DNA of 64,000 bases from Micromonospora pallida (GCF_900090325.1 NZ_FMHW01000002.1:6883001-6947000); one strand, 5' to 3'; counted from the stretch's first letter, positions 37,068-52,509 are shown. Numbers and translations: made by a program. The notes: a model not told the origin generated them from the letters alone.

Positions 37068-38818
37068 GGGTCCTCCAGGCGCAGGTTGGCCGACAGTCGG
37101 GTGCCACCGGCCGGCGGACTGTCGATGGTCATGGCACCGCCGGCCGCCGCGACCCGGTCGAGCAGACCGGTCAGGCCGGAGCCGGGTCGGGGCGTGGCGC
37201 CGCCCCGGCCGTCGTCGCAGACGTCGACCGTGAGGGTGGCGCCGACCCGTCGTACGGTCACGCTCGCCCGGTCCGCCCGCGCGTGCTTGTACGTGTTGGC
37301 CAGCCCTTCGGCGATGAAGAAGTAGGCGGTGAGCTCGACGTGGGACGGCCACCGCTCGGCGGGTATCCGTACCTCGATCGGCACCGGCGCGATCTCCACC
37401 AGTTGCCCGACCGCCGCGGCGAGGCCGTGTCCGAGCAGTGCCGCCGGGTACATGCCCCGGGTCAGGTCCCGCAGGCCGGCGATGGCGTCGCGGAGCAGCA
37501 GGTGCGCCCGGTCGGCGGTGCCGCTGATCCGGTCGGCCCCGGCCGGTCCCGGTGCGCGCAGCGTGTCCAGCAGCAGCAGGACCGCGTACAACCGCTGTTG
37601 GGTGCCGTCGTGCAGGTCGCGCTGGATGCGCTGGCGTTCCTCGAACGCCGCGGTCGACACCCGGAGCCGGGACCGGCGCAGTTCCTCGATCTGCCGCTGC
37701 TGGGCCCGGTGCAGTCGGGCGTTCTCGATCGCCAGCGCGGCCAGGCCGAAGGCGGCCTCGGTGACCTCCCGCTGCTCGCCGAGGAGTTCGTCGTGTTCGA
37801 CCCAGGCGACGGGGACTCCGCGGCTCAGCATCGGGCTGACCGTTCGCCCGGGGGTGTCGGGGCCCTCGGCGACGGGCCGGCCCCGGATGTCGGGACAGGA
37901 GCCGTCGGGCGCCGGGTAGGTGATGGCGAGGGTCGGGTCGCCCACCGCCTCGGCGAGCGCCCGTTCCAGTTCCGCCGGGTTCGGGAGTTCGGCGCCGGGT
38001 CGTTCGAGCTCCAGCAGCGTGCGCGTGGCCTGGCCCTGGGCCAGGCCGGACCGGAGCCGGCGGGCGAGCACCACGAGGGGAATGATCAGCAGGTCGACCA
38101 CGAGGGCGGTCACCAGGGTGCCGGTGTAGACGCCGGCCGGTGCCTCCACCAGCGCCGCCGCTGCCGCCGCCAGGCTGGCCAGTCCCACCACCACGATGGC
38201 CGCCCAGAGCGGTCCGGCGGGCCGGCGGCGTGCCCGGGAGGAGGTGAGCCAGCGTCGGAGCACCACCGCCAGGACGACGACCGTGTAGCTGGCGAAGACG
38301 ATGCTGCCCACGTCGGCCCAGGTCGAGTCCGCCGGCGGGAGGCTGTGCCACCAGAGCGGAGGTCGGGGGTGTTCTGCCAGGTAGCGGCCCACCTGGGTGC
38401 CGATGGAGGCCAGATAGGAGCCGGCCACCAGGATTCGGTCCAGGTGGCCGCGGGTCCGGCCGGTCGGCACGGCGAGCGCGATGTGGGTCAGCACCGAGGT
38501 CCAGGCGTACGCGAGGCAGAACCCGGCCGCGAAGAGCGCGGGCTCGCCGCTGGCCCGGAAGTCCCCGAGGTGGTACAGGCCCCCGGCGAGGACCATGAAC
38601 CAGCCGATCCAGGGGACCCGCGACCAGGTGTGCACGGCCAGTCCGGCGACGATGGTGAGCAGCCCGAAGCTGCGTAACGCGGTCGTGCTCCAGCCCGGCG
38701 GGGCGACCGGGGCCGAGACCGCCATGCCGGCGGCGGCGAGCGCGCACGCGGCCCCGGCGGTGAGCGCCAGTCCCGGACCCGTTCGGCGCGGCCCGGGGTC
38801 GGCCCGGGTGGTGCTCAG
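37058..38818 (-). CDS. NarL-type sensor histidine kinase, possible CTG start
   Basis: This protein has several membrane helices in its first 220 residues, a GAF-like linker, the H-box ERQRIQRDLHDGTQQRL, and an ATPase domain with FIAEGLANTYKHA and VCDDGRGG. ATG 38725 gives 555 residues, but the reading frame continues upstream to a CTG at 38818 with GGAGG 5 nt before it, adding 31 residues that complete a hydrophobic first helix (LALTAGAACALAAAG). An in-frame TGA lies just beyond. I list the CTG start as more likely, though it is rare. Confidence 0.75.
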   Translation of the reverse strand: MSTTRADPGPRRTGPGLALTAGAACALAAAGMAVSAPVAPPGWSTTALRSFGLLTIVAGLAVHTWSRVPWIGWFMVLAGGLYHLGDFRASGEPALFAAGFCLAYAWTSVLTHIALAVPTGRTRGHLDRILVAGSYLASIGTQVGRYLAEHPRPPLWWHSLPPADSTWADVGSIVFASYTVVVLAVVLRRWLTSSRARRRPAGPLWAAIVVVGLASLAAAAAALVEAPAGVYTGTLVTALVVDLLIIPLVVLARRLRSGLAQGQATRTLLELERPGAELPNPAELERALAEAVGDPTLAITYPAPDGSCPDIRGRPVAEGPDTPGRTVSPMLSRGVPVAWVEHDELLGEQREVTEAAFGLAALAIENARLHRAQQRQIEELRRSRLRVSTAAFEERQRIQRDLHDGTQQRLYAVLLLLDTLRAPGPAGADRISGTADRAHLLLRDAIAGLRDLTRGMYPAALLGHGLAAAVGQLVEIAPVPIEVRIPAERWPSHVELTAYFFIAEGLANTYKHARADRASVTVRRVGATLTVDVCDDGRGGATPRPGSGLTGLLDRVAAAGGAMTIDSPPAGGTRLSANLRLEDPCE

Positions 38819-38967
38819 CGTGTCCTCCGCACCGGCTCAGCGTAGGGGGGCGTCGGTAGGCCTGTGTCGATGTGTCGACTACTTGATTGTCGACCTGGTC
38901 GTGGGGCCCGCGGCCGGGCGGCGGGCGCCTGCCCGGCTCGCCGTCGGGTGCGACACACTGGCCGTCG

Positions 38968-38994
38968 TTGGCACTCTCCTTGACGGAGTGCTAG
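38968..38994 (+). promoter_or_regulatory. CIRCE operator 1 (HrcA site)
   Basis: TTGGCACTC, nine bases, GAGTGCTAG: a near-perfect CIRCE inverted repeat. It overlaps the -35 region of the groES promoter. Confidence 0.9.
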
Positions 38995-39009
38995 CGGCGG
39001 GCCTAATCT
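38980..39009 (+). promoter_or_regulatory. groES-groEL1 promoter
   Basis: TTGACG (38980-38985) and TAATCT (39004-39009) are separated by 18 bp, a good vegetative-sigma promoter. CIRCE 1 covers the -35 box and CIRCE 2 the start region, so HrcA would block initiation until heat shock. Confidence 0.8.
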
Positions 39010-39013
39010 GCGA

Positions 39014-39040
39014 TTAGCACTCTCCCATCGAGGGTGCCAG
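39014..39040 (+). promoter_or_regulatory. CIRCE operator 2 (HrcA site)
   Basis: TTAGCACTC, nine bases, GGGTGCCAG. The left arm is perfect and the right arm has two changes. It lies just downstream of the -10 box. Confidence 0.85.
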
Positions 39041-39179
39041 CTTCCGGGCTCGCCCCGGAGGTTCAACGCCAGGCGGACCGGCACCCGCGACGACGGCCCC
39101 GCCCGGTGGCATGTGGCAGATTGACACTGGCCGGCCCCGCCGACCGGTAACGAAACCAGTACCCCAGGAGGGTATGCCC

Positions 39180-41208
<2,029 letters not shown>

Positions 41209-41229
41209 TCCACCCGCGACACCCATGGC

Positions 41230-41318
41230 GGGTGTTCCGCTCCCCCGGAGCGCCCGCTGGCCCAGGGCACGCCGTCCACCGCGACGGCGTGCCCTGCGGC
41301 GTCTCCAGCGGGACACCC
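41230..41318 (+). terminator. Nested hairpin terminator after groEL1
   Basis: An inner perfect 13-bp stem (41264-41276, 41283-41295) is framed by an outer 8-bp stem (41253-41260, 41305-41312) and a weaker pair beyond. The whiD-like gene converges from the other side. Confidence 0.75.
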
Positions 41319-41492
41319 ACCACCGCGCTCTGCGGCGTCGTCACGTGGGCAGCGCGCGTCTCCGGTGGGGCGGTCCGCCGCTGTGGCGTCTCCGGCGGGA
41401 CCGCGTGCTGCGGCGCCTTCGGTCAACGGACAGCGCACTGCCGCGCCCCCGGGGTGGGGGACGCGGCAGCGGTGGTCGGTGGGTCGCCGGTG

Positions 41493-41876
41493 TCAGGCGA
41501 TCTTGCGCTGGGCGGGCACGGTCGACTTGTGCGGGCGGCCGAGGCGGGACTCCAGCCGCGCCACGTCCACCCGGCTGCGTCGCCGGTCGGCCAGGTCCTC
41601 CCAGCCGATGGCGAGCAGACGCAGACGCTCGGACTCGCTGAACCCACCCCACACCCCGTACGGCTCGCGGACGGCGAGGGCGTGCGCGGCACACTCGGCG
41701 CGCACCGGGCAGGCCCGGCAGACCGCCTTGGCCCCGGACTCGCGGCGCAGGCGGGAGGAGCCGCGCTCGCCGTCGGGGTGGAAGAACTGGGCGCTGTCGC
41801 GGCCCCGGCAGGCACCGAGCCGCTGCCAGTCCCAGAGATCGACGATGGGTCCGGGCAGTCTACGTACGTTCGACAT
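41493..41876 (-). CDS. whiD: WhiB-family iron-sulfur regulator, WhiD-like
   Basis: This 127-residue protein has the four cluster cysteines C23, C53, C56 and C62 (ACRGRD, CRACPVRAEC) and the invariant GVWGGFSE turn. The basic C-terminus, RRRSRVDVARLESRLGRPHK, would contact DNA or sigma factor. I assign WhiD from its position next to groESL, a BldM-like gene and guaB, the order I recall from Streptomyces. ATG 41876 is preceded by GGAGGAGGGG. Confidence 0.88.
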   Translation of the reverse strand: MSNVRRLPGPIVDLWDWQRLGACRGRDSAQFFHPDGERGSSRLRRESGAKAVCRACPVRAECAAHALAVREPYGVWGGFSESERLRLLAIGWEDLADRRRSRVDVARLESRLGRPHKSTVPAQRKIA

Positions 41877-42133
41877 CAGCACCCCTCCTCCCGCGCGGCA
41901 CCGCCGCGATGGTCCGTAAGGCCGGTCCCGGGCGACGGGTCGCGCGAGCGCGCCGTGTCCGGCCTGGCCCCTCCGATACCCCGTCGCTCGCGTCCTCACA
42001 CGTAGGTGATCAGAAAGTTCCGGCAACTCGCGGCAAAGACCCCATATGTCGGAAAAGTTCGGAGAATTGCCCGGAACCCCCTCATGATCAGAGCCGCCCG
42101 TGGTCTGCTCTCTGACGGAGAGGAGACCCCACT
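41877..42133. promoter_or_regulatory. Divergent region between the whiD-like and bldM-like genes
   Basis: No gene is visible. It contains two similar elements, CAGAAAGTTCCGG (42010-42022) and CGGAAAAGTTCGG (42050-42062), and TTCCGGCAA mirrored by TTGCCCGGAA. These are candidate binding sites for a developmental regulator. Confidence 0.4.
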
Positions 42134-45155
<3,022 letters not shown>

Positions 45156-45187
45156 CCCCACCCCCCTTTCGACAACTGGAGACCCTC

Positions 45188-46306
45188 ATGCGTGACGTGG
45201 TCGAGATCGGACTGGGCAAGACCGCGCAGCGCGGCTACCACCTGGACGACATCGCCATCGTGCCGAGCCGCCGGACCCGCGACGTCGACGACGTCTCCAC
45301 GGCCTGGCAGCTCGACGCGTACCCGTTCGGCATTCCCTGTGTCGCGCACCCGTCGGACGCGACGATGAGCCCGGCCTCGGCGGTCCGGCTCGGCCAGCTC
45401 GGCGGGCTGGGCGTGCTCAACGTCGAGGGCCTCTGGACCCGGTACGAGAACCCGACCAAGGTGCTGGAGGAGCTGGCCGCGCTCGGCGAGGACGCCCGGG
45501 CCACCAAGCGCCTCCAGGAGGTGTACGCCGAGCCGATCCGCCCGGACCTGATCGCCGAGCGGGTCCGGGAACTGCGGGCCGGGGGCGGCACGGTGGCCGT
45601 CCGGGTCTCGCCGCAGCACACCCTGGCGCTGGCCCCGGTGATCCTGGACGCCGGGGTCGACATCCTGGTCATCCAGGGCACCATCGTCTCCGCCGAGCAC
45701 GTCTCCACCACCGACGAGCCGCTGAACCTCAAGGAGTTCATCGCCGACCTCGACCTGCCGGTGATCGTCGGCGGCTGCACCGACTACAAGACGGCGCTGC
45801 ACCTGATGCGTACCGGCGCGGCCGGGGTGATCGTCGGCATCGGCGGCGACGGCTGGTCGACCACCGAGTCGGTGCTCGGCATCCGGGTGCCGATGGCGAC
45901 CGCCATCGCGGACGCGGCGGCGGCCCGTCGGGACTACCTCGACGAGACCGGCGGCCGGTACGTGCACCTGATCGCCGACGGCGACGTGCAGACCTCCGGC
46001 GACATCGCCAAGGCGCTGGGCTGCGGCGCGGACGCGGTGATGCTCGGCGAGCCGCTCTCGCTCTGCGAGGAGGCCCCGGCCGGCGGCGCGTGGTGGCACT
46101 CGGCGGCCAGCCATCCGTCCCTGCCCCGGGGCGCGTTCGAGGTGGCCGGCGAGCCGCTCGGCTCGATGGAGCGGCTGCTGTTCGGCCCGGCCGACGAGCC
46201 GGACGGCCAGCTCAACCTTTTCGGCGGCCTGCGCCGGGCGATGGCCAAGTGCGGCTACCGCGACCTGAAGGAGTTCCAGAAGGTCGGTCTGGTCCTCGAC
46301 CGCTGA
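45188..46306 (+). CDS. guaB3: GuaB3-family IMP dehydrogenase-like protein
   Basis: This 372-residue barrel protein is related to IMP dehydrogenase but lacks CBS domains. It begins VEIGLGKTAQRGYHLDDIAI and ends YRDLKEFQKVGLVLDR, as in actinobacterial GuaB3. Where IMPDH has the catalytic Cys, the loop reads VGIGGDGWSTTESVLG with no Cys, so the normal covalent mechanism is not possible. Its role may be regulatory or a divergent activity. It is cotranscribed with guaB. Confidence 0.92.
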   Translation: MRDVVEIGLGKTAQRGYHLDDIAIVPSRRTRDVDDVSTAWQLDAYPFGIPCVAHPSDATMSPASAVRLGQLGGLGVLNVEGLWTRYENPTKVLEELAALGEDARATKRLQEVYAEPIRPDLIAERVRELRAGGGTVAVRVSPQHTLALAPVILDAGVDILVIQGTIVSAEHVSTTDEPLNLKEFIADLDLPVIVGGCTDYKTALHLMRTGAAGVIVGIGGDGWSTTESVLGIRVPMATAIADAAAARRDYLDETGGRYVHLIADGDVQTSGDIAKALGCGADAVMLGEPLSLCEEAPAGGAWWHSAASHPSLPRGAFEVAGEPLGSMERLLFGPADEPDGQLNLFGGLRRAMAKCGYRDLKEFQKVGLVLDR

Positions 46307-46317
46307 CCCCGCCGACC

Positions 46318-46358
46318 CGTGGCGTCCGGACGGCCCCACCGGCCGCCTGGACGCCACG
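46318..46358 (+). terminator. Terminator after guaB3
   Basis: 18-nt arms (46318-46335, 46341-46358) pair with two mismatches around a 5-nt loop. Confidence 0.75.
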
Positions 46359-46462
46359 CGTCGATGGGCACCGCCGCCCGGAGCTCCCCAGGGCCGGTAT
46401 GTGATCATCGGACCGCCAGGCCAGCCTGGCTGCGGTCACTTCGCCGTCCTCGGGAGGTAGCG

Positions 46463-47920
46463 ATGACACAGGTACGGCGTACGACCGCCGCCCGCCGCGC
46501 CGCACTGCTGCTGGTGACAGGACTGCTGGCCGTCGGCTGTGAGTCGTCCCCGCCCGAGCCGGAGCCCACCCCACAGTCGTCCGCCTCGCCGACCGTCCGT
46601 AGGTTCGCTCCCGGTCAGCCCGGGGCGGGGGACGCCTACTTCCCCAGTTACGGCAACGGCGGCTACGACGTCCGCGAGTACGCGATCCGGGTCCGCTACG
46701 ACCCGGCGCGGGACCAGCTCGACGGCGTGGTCACCGTCCGGGCGACCGCCACCGCCGACCTGTCCCGGTTCAACCTGGACCTGGCCGGGCTGACCGTCCG
46801 GGCGGTGAGTGTGGACGGCGCGCCCGCCACGCACGAGCACAGCGGAGCCGAGCTGACCGTCGCCCCCGCCGCCGGCCTGCCCGCCGGCAACGGCTTCGAG
46901 GTCGAGGTGCGGTACGACGGCAAGCCCGCGCCGCTGGAGAACGAGACCCTCGGCGAGGGCGGGTTCCTGCACACCGAGGACGGGGCGATCGCCCTCGGTC
47001 AACCGGAGTCGGCCAGTACCTGGTTTCCGGTCAACGACCACCCCTCGGACAAGGCGACGTACGACATCGAGGTCACCGTGCCGGAGGGGCTGGTCGCGGT
47101 GAGCAACGGCGTGCCGACCGGTCGGGCCAGCGCCGACGGCTGGACCACCTGGAAGTGGGCCGAGCGCACCCCGATGGCGAGCTACCTGAGCACGCTGGTG
47201 ATCGGCGAGTACCGGATGGAGACGGGCGAGCACCGGGGCCGGCCGGTGGTCACGGCGGTGAGTACCCGGGTGCCCCGGGGCGCGGTCGACACGTCGATGG
47301 AGCGGACCGTCGAGGTCGCCGACTACCTGGAGAGCGTCTTCGGGCCGTACCCGTTCGGGGCGTACGGCGGGGTGGTCGTCTCGGACAGCCGGATCCGGTA
47401 CGCCCTGGAGACGCAGAGCCGGCCGGTGTACTCCGCCGGGTTCTTCCGGGCGGGCGAGAACACCGGCATCGTGGCCCACGAGATCGCGCACCAGTGGTTC
47501 GGCAACAGCGTGTCGCTCCAGCGCTGGCAGGACATCTGGCTCAACGAGGGCCTCGCCACCTACGCCGAGTGGCTCTGGGCGGAACACCAGGGCGACGGGA
47601 CCGCCCAGCAGGCGTTCGACTCCGCGTACGCCGGCGCCGGGCAGCAGATCTGGCGGGTCCCGCCGGGGGACCCGGGAGCGGACGAGCTGTTCAGCGCCTC
47701 GGTGTACCAGCGGGGCGCGATGACCGTGCACGCGTTGCGGGTGACCATCGGCGACGAGGCGTTCTTCCGTCTGTTGCGCACCTGGGCCGCCGAGAAACGC
47801 GACGGCAACGCCACCACCGAGGACTTCGTGCTCCTGGCCGAGCGGGTCTCCGGCCGGCAGCTCGACGCCCTCTTCGACGCGTGGCTCTCCGGCCGGGAAC
47901 GCCCAGACCGTCCGCGTTAG
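46463..47920 (+). CDS. M1-family zinc metallopeptidase lipoprotein
   Basis: This 485-residue exported aminopeptidase-like protein has a signal peptide with lipobox LAVGC (about 23-27) and a Ser/Pro linker. A beta-sandwich N-domain is followed by the gluzincin core: exopeptidase-type motif ALETQSRPVY (GAMEN equivalent), zinc motif HEIAHQWFGN and the third ligand in WLNEGLATYAEW. It lacks the long helical C-domain of classical PepN, so it belongs to the shorter secreted actinobacterial type. GGGAGG precedes ATG 46463. Confidence 0.92.
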   Translation: MTQVRRTTAARRAALLLVTGLLAVGCESSPPEPEPTPQSSASPTVRRFAPGQPGAGDAYFPSYGNGGYDVREYAIRVRYDPARDQLDGVVTVRATATADLSRFNLDLAGLTVRAVSVDGAPATHEHSGAELTVAPAAGLPAGNGFEVEVRYDGKPAPLENETLGEGGFLHTEDGAIALGQPESASTWFPVNDHPSDKATYDIEVTVPEGLVAVSNGVPTGRASADGWTTWKWAERTPMASYLSTLVIGEYRMETGEHRGRPVVTAVSTRVPRGAVDTSMERTVEVADYLESVFGPYPFGAYGGVVVSDSRIRYALETQSRPVYSAGFFRAGENTGIVAHEIAHQWFGNSVSLQRWQDIWLNEGLATYAEWLWAEHQGDGTAQQAFDSAYAGAGQQIWRVPPGDPGADELFSASVYQRGAMTVHALRVTIGDEAFFRLLRTWAAEKRDGNATTEDFVLLAERVSGRQLDALFDAWLSGRERPDRPR

Positions 47921-48058
47921 TCAGCAGCGCACCACGCTGCCGGTCCGGGAACGCTGCGGACCCGGGCCGGTTTGCCGGCTGGGAGCGAACTGGGACGAAC
48001 GGGATTCCCGGACACGTGCCCCTGGCGTCGGGGTTACCGATCGGTAGATGATGCCTGC

Positions 48059-49756
48059 ATGCGGTACGACGTACTGGTCGTCGGCTCCGGCTTCGGGGGC
48101 AGCGTCGCGGCCCTGCGGCTGGCCGAGAAGGGCTGGTCCGTCGGTGTGCTGGAGGCGGGCCGGCGGTTCGCCGACCACGAGTTCCCGCAGACCTCCTGGC
48201 GCCTGCGGCGGTTCCTCTGGGCACCCGGGCTGGGCTGCTACGGCATCCAGCGGATCAGCCTGCTCCGACCGGCCGACCGGAAGGCCGGCGGGGGAGTGCT
48301 GGTGCTCTCCGGGGCCGGGGTGGGCGGCGGTTCCCTGGTCTATGCGAACACCCTCTACGAACCCCTGGACGCCTTCTACGACGACCCGCAGTGGCGGGAC
48401 ATCACCGACTGGCGGGCCGAACTGGCCGGTCACTACGACCAGGCGAAGCGGATGCTCGGGGTCACCACGTACCCGGTGGAGACCGGCGCGGACCGGGCGA
48501 TGCGGGCGGTGGCCGCGCGGATGGGAGTCGGCCACACCGTGCGTTCGACTCCGGTCGCCGTGCACATCGGTCGCCCCGGTGAGCGGGTCGCCGACCCGTA
48601 CTTCGGCGGGGCCGGCCCGGAGCGTACCGGCTGCACGCACTGCGGCTCCTGTATGACCGGATGTCGGCACGGGGCGAAGAACACCCTGGTCAAGAACTAT
48701 CTCTGGCTCGCCGAGCGGCTGGGCGCGCGGGTGCACCCGTTGACGACGGTGACCTCGGTCCGGCCCGTTCCCGGCGGTGGCTACCGGGTGGAGACCATCC
48801 GGACCGGGGCCTGGCTGCGCCGGCGGCGGCAGGTCTTCGAGGCCGACCAGGTGGTGCTCGCGGCTGGCGCGCTCGGCACCCAGCGGCTGCTGCACGAGAT
48901 GCGGGCCACCGGCGCGCTGCCCGGGCTCTCACCCCGCCTGGGCGAGCTGACCCGGACCAACTCCGAGGCGGTCCTCGGCGCGTCGGTGTCCCGCCGCCGG
49001 GCCCGGTCGGAGGGGCTGGACTTCACCGAGGGGGTGGCGATCACCAGTTCGTTCCACCCGGACGCGCAGACCCATATCGAGCCGGTTCGCTACGGGCGTG
49101 GTTCCAACGCCATGGGGCTGCTCCAGTCCCTGCTGGTCGACGGCGGCCCGCACCGGCTGCGTCGCTGGCTGGGCACGCTGGTCCGGCAGCCCCGGCTGGC
49201 GGCCCAGCTGCTGTCCGTACGGGGCTGGTCGGAGCGGACGGTGATCGCGCTGGTGATGCAGTCGGCGGACAACTCGCTGACCACCCGGATCCGGCGCGGC
49301 CCGCTCGGCCGGCGGCTGGTCTCCGGACCCGGACACGGCGCCCCGAACCCGACCTGGATCCCGGCCGGTAACCAGGCGGCCCGGCTGCTCGCCGAGGAGA
49401 TCGGCGGGGTGCCGGGCGGGTCGCTGACCGAGCCGTTCGACATCCCGATGACCGCGCACATTCTCGGTGGCGCGGTGATCGGCGCCTCCTCGGCGGACGG
49501 GGTGGTCGACCCGTACCACCGGGTCTTCGGGCATCCGGGGCTGCACGTGGTGGACGGCGCCGCGATCTCGGCCAACCTGGGTGTCAACCCATCGTTGACG
49601 ATCACCGCGCAGGCGGAGCGGGCGATGGCGTTCTGGCCCAACAAGGGCGACGTGGATACTCGGCCGCCGATGGGTGAGCCGTACCGCCGGCTGGAGCCGG
49701 TGCCGCCCCGCCAACCGGCGGTTCCGGCCGGCGCCCCTGGCGCCCTGCGGCGGTGA
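48059..49756 (+). CDS. GMC-family FAD oxidoreductase (cholesterol-oxidase-like)
   Basis: This 565-residue flavoprotein has an N-terminal FAD motif VVGSGFGGSVAALRLAEKG, GAGVGGGSLVYANTL, a cysteine cluster CTHCGSCMTGCRHGAKN typical of this subfamily, and a C-terminal NLGVNPSLTITAQAER. No Tat or Sec signal precedes it, so it is cytoplasmic. A sterol or other alcohol is a reasonable substrate guess only. ATG 48059 has no strong Shine-Dalgarno. guaA lies further on the same strand, with a minus-strand gene between. Confidence 0.9.
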   Translation: MRYDVLVVGSGFGGSVAALRLAEKGWSVGVLEAGRRFADHEFPQTSWRLRRFLWAPGLGCYGIQRISLLRPADRKAGGGVLVLSGAGVGGGSLVYANTLYEPLDAFYDDPQWRDITDWRAELAGHYDQAKRMLGVTTYPVETGADRAMRAVAARMGVGHTVRSTPVAVHIGRPGERVADPYFGGAGPERTGCTHCGSCMTGCRHGAKNTLVKNYLWLAERLGARVHPLTTVTSVRPVPGGGYRVETIRTGAWLRRRRQVFEADQVVLAAGALGTQRLLHEMRATGALPGLSPRLGELTRTNSEAVLGASVSRRRARSEGLDFTEGVAITSSFHPDAQTHIEPVRYGRGSNAMGLLQSLLVDGGPHRLRRWLGTLVRQPRLAAQLLSVRGWSERTVIALVMQSADNSLTTRIRRGPLGRRLVSGPGHGAPNPTWIPAGNQAARLLAEEIGGVPGGSLTEPFDIPMTAHILGGAVIGASSADGVVDPYHRVFGHPGLHVVDGAAISANLGVNPSLTITAQAERAMAFWPNKGDVDTRPPMGEPYRRLEPVPPRQPAVPAGAPGALRR

Positions 49757-49800
49757 CCGGGTCCGCCTCCGGAAGCAACCCCTCGGGCGGGCAGGCCGGG

Positions 49801-50697
49801 TCAGTGTCGGTCCGTCCAGGCGACCAGGGCTGCGTGCGGGAGGGTCAGCGCGGCCAGCACCGCCACCGTCGCGGATAGCGGATCCGCCCGGTGCCCCGAC
49901 CAGGTGAGCAGGGCGATCAGGGCGGCGACGGCGACCACCGTGGGGACCACCGCCTGGCGGGCGAAGCGACGCAGCGGCGGTCCGACCCTTCCGGCCCGCA
50001 GGTCGACAGTGTTGCGTGGATCGTGTCTCAGTAGCCGGGCGACGTGACGGCAGGAGTGCCAGGCCGCGAAGTATGCGCCGACGGCCAGGGACGGCGGGAC
50101 AGTGGTGAACAGCCCGGCAAGGAGGACGGGTTGGGCGGCGTCGCGGGCGCGCCCGGCGCGGACGTCCCGGACCGCGGTGACCGCGACCGCGCACAACACG
50201 GTGACCAGAGCCAGCGCCCGCACCTCGACGGTGAGCAGCGCCGGCGCACCCGGGGCCACCGCCGCCAGCAAAGGGTCGACCTGGTCCCGCCACAGCGCCA
50301 ACGGGATGACGACCGGCGGTCCCCCGTACGCGAGCACGACGGACACCTTCGGTCGGATCGGCTGGCAGTCCCGCTCGGCATGGAACGCCACGTCGGCGGT
50401 GCCGAAGTGCACGACCGACACGATGAGGAACCCGGCCAGCGCCAGGTCCGGCGCGGTCCGGAAGGCCGCCAGCCCGGCACCGGCGGCGGCCGAGTAGACC
50501 ACCAGCAGCGCCACCCGTGCCGACAGCGGCCGGGCACGGGCCGACACCCAGGCGAGCCGTGGCGCCCTGCCCTGCGGATGGAGATTCCATACCGACAAAA
50601 GGATCAAATCGTATGAACACGGTACACTGGGCCGAGGTTCTCGACCTGCAGACCCCTTCGGGTGCACCGTCCGGGCCGGCGTAGTGGCCGACATCAC
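49801..50697 (-). CDS. Brp/Blh-like carotene dioxygenase family membrane protein, possibly 5'-truncated
   Basis: The open frame of up to 298 residues has several hydrophobic helices and histidine motifs typical of Brp/Blh beta-carotene 15,15'-dioxygenases: HFGTADV, AAWHSCRH and LTLPHAALVAW. The family's first motif (PHGA-x-DH in helix 1) is not seen. The first 60 residues have low GC, no helix and look non-coding, and the true start is unclear; a GTG in WVSARARP is an alternative. It is either a short variant or a gene that lost its 5' end. Confidence 0.6.
   Translation of the reverse strand: MMSATTPARTVHPKGSAGREPRPSVPCSYDLILLSVWNLHPQGRAPRLAWVSARARPLSARVALLVVYSAAAGAGLAAFRTAPDLALAGFLIVSVVHFGTADVAFHAERDCQPIRPKVSVVLAYGGPPVVIPLALWRDQVDPLLAAVAPGAPALLTVEVRALALVTVLCAVAVTAVRDVRAGRARDAAQPVLLAGLFTTVPPSLAVGAYFAAWHSCRHVARLLRHDPRNTVDLRAGRVGPPLRRFARQAVVPTVVAVAALIALLTWSGHRADPLSATVAVLAALTLPHAALVAWTDRH
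50613..50684 (+). CDS. Possible 23-residue leader ORF
   Basis: MNTVHWAEVLDLQTPSGAPS... starts in an AT-rich patch (50590-50625) with AAGGA 9 nt upstream. Its stop TAG overlaps the GTG start of the next small ORF by one base. Coding status is uncertain, and it overlaps the doubtful 5' part of the Brp/Blh frame. Confidence 0.3.
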   Translation: MNTVHWAEVLDLQTPSGAPSGPA

Positions 50698-50848
50698 CCG
50701 TAATGTGGCTTACGGCGCGCTGCTCGGCCTCGTCGCGCTCACGGTCAGCGCCGCCGAGGGGCACGCCCGGCCGCCGAGGGCGATGCCGCTCGGCCAGGCG
50801 GGGGGAACCCCCGCGGACCGGTGGGGGACCTGCCCGCGTCGTCGGTAG
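50684..50848 (+). CDS. Possible 54-residue small hydrophobic protein upstream of guaA
   Basis: The frame begins [20 protein letters not shown] and contains one good hydrophobic stretch followed by a basic Pro/Gly-rich tail. Its stop TAG is part of the TAGGAT box before guaA. It could be a small membrane protein or chance. Confidence 0.3.
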   Translation: MADITRNVAYGALLGLVALTVSAAEGHARPPRAMPLGQAGGTPADRWGTCPRRR

Positions 50849-50851
50849 GAT
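50846..50851 (+). promoter_or_regulatory. Candidate -10 box before guaA
   Basis: TAGGAT ends 8 nt before ATG 50860, so the message would have a leader of a base or two at most. Confidence 0.45.
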
Positions 50852-50859
50852 TTGCTGCC

Positions 50860-52413
<1,554 letters not shown>

Positions 52414-52428
52414 CCGCCGAGCCCCGTT

Positions 52429-52459
52429 GACGCCGACGCCCGGGCTGGCGGTCGGCGTC
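52429..52459 (+). terminator. Hairpin after guaA
   Basis: Arms 52429-52440 and 52447-52459 pair with one bulge around a 6-nt loop. Part of the arm (CGGGCTGGCGGTCGG) is repeated directly at about 52468-52483. Confidence 0.65.
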
Positions 52460-52509
52460 GCGGGGTTCGGGCTGGCGGTCGGGCGTCCGTCGGGTCGCGC
52501 CGGCCAGGG

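Larger units (their letters stand above)
38819..39179. promoter_or_regulatory. groES regulatory region
   Basis: No gene lies in these 361 bases. They hold two CIRCE operators, a consensus promoter between and overlapping them, and a second TTGACA-like site at 39120-39125 close to the gene. Confidence 0.8.

Noticed and set aside
37552..38129. Plus-strand small frames within the sensor kinase
   Set aside because: They are antisense shadows with Arg/Pro-rich content.
48929..50764. 611-codon minus-strand frame opposite the GMC oxidoreductase
   Set aside because: It is a shadow of the oxidoreductase and runs out of frame through the Brp/Blh-like gene.
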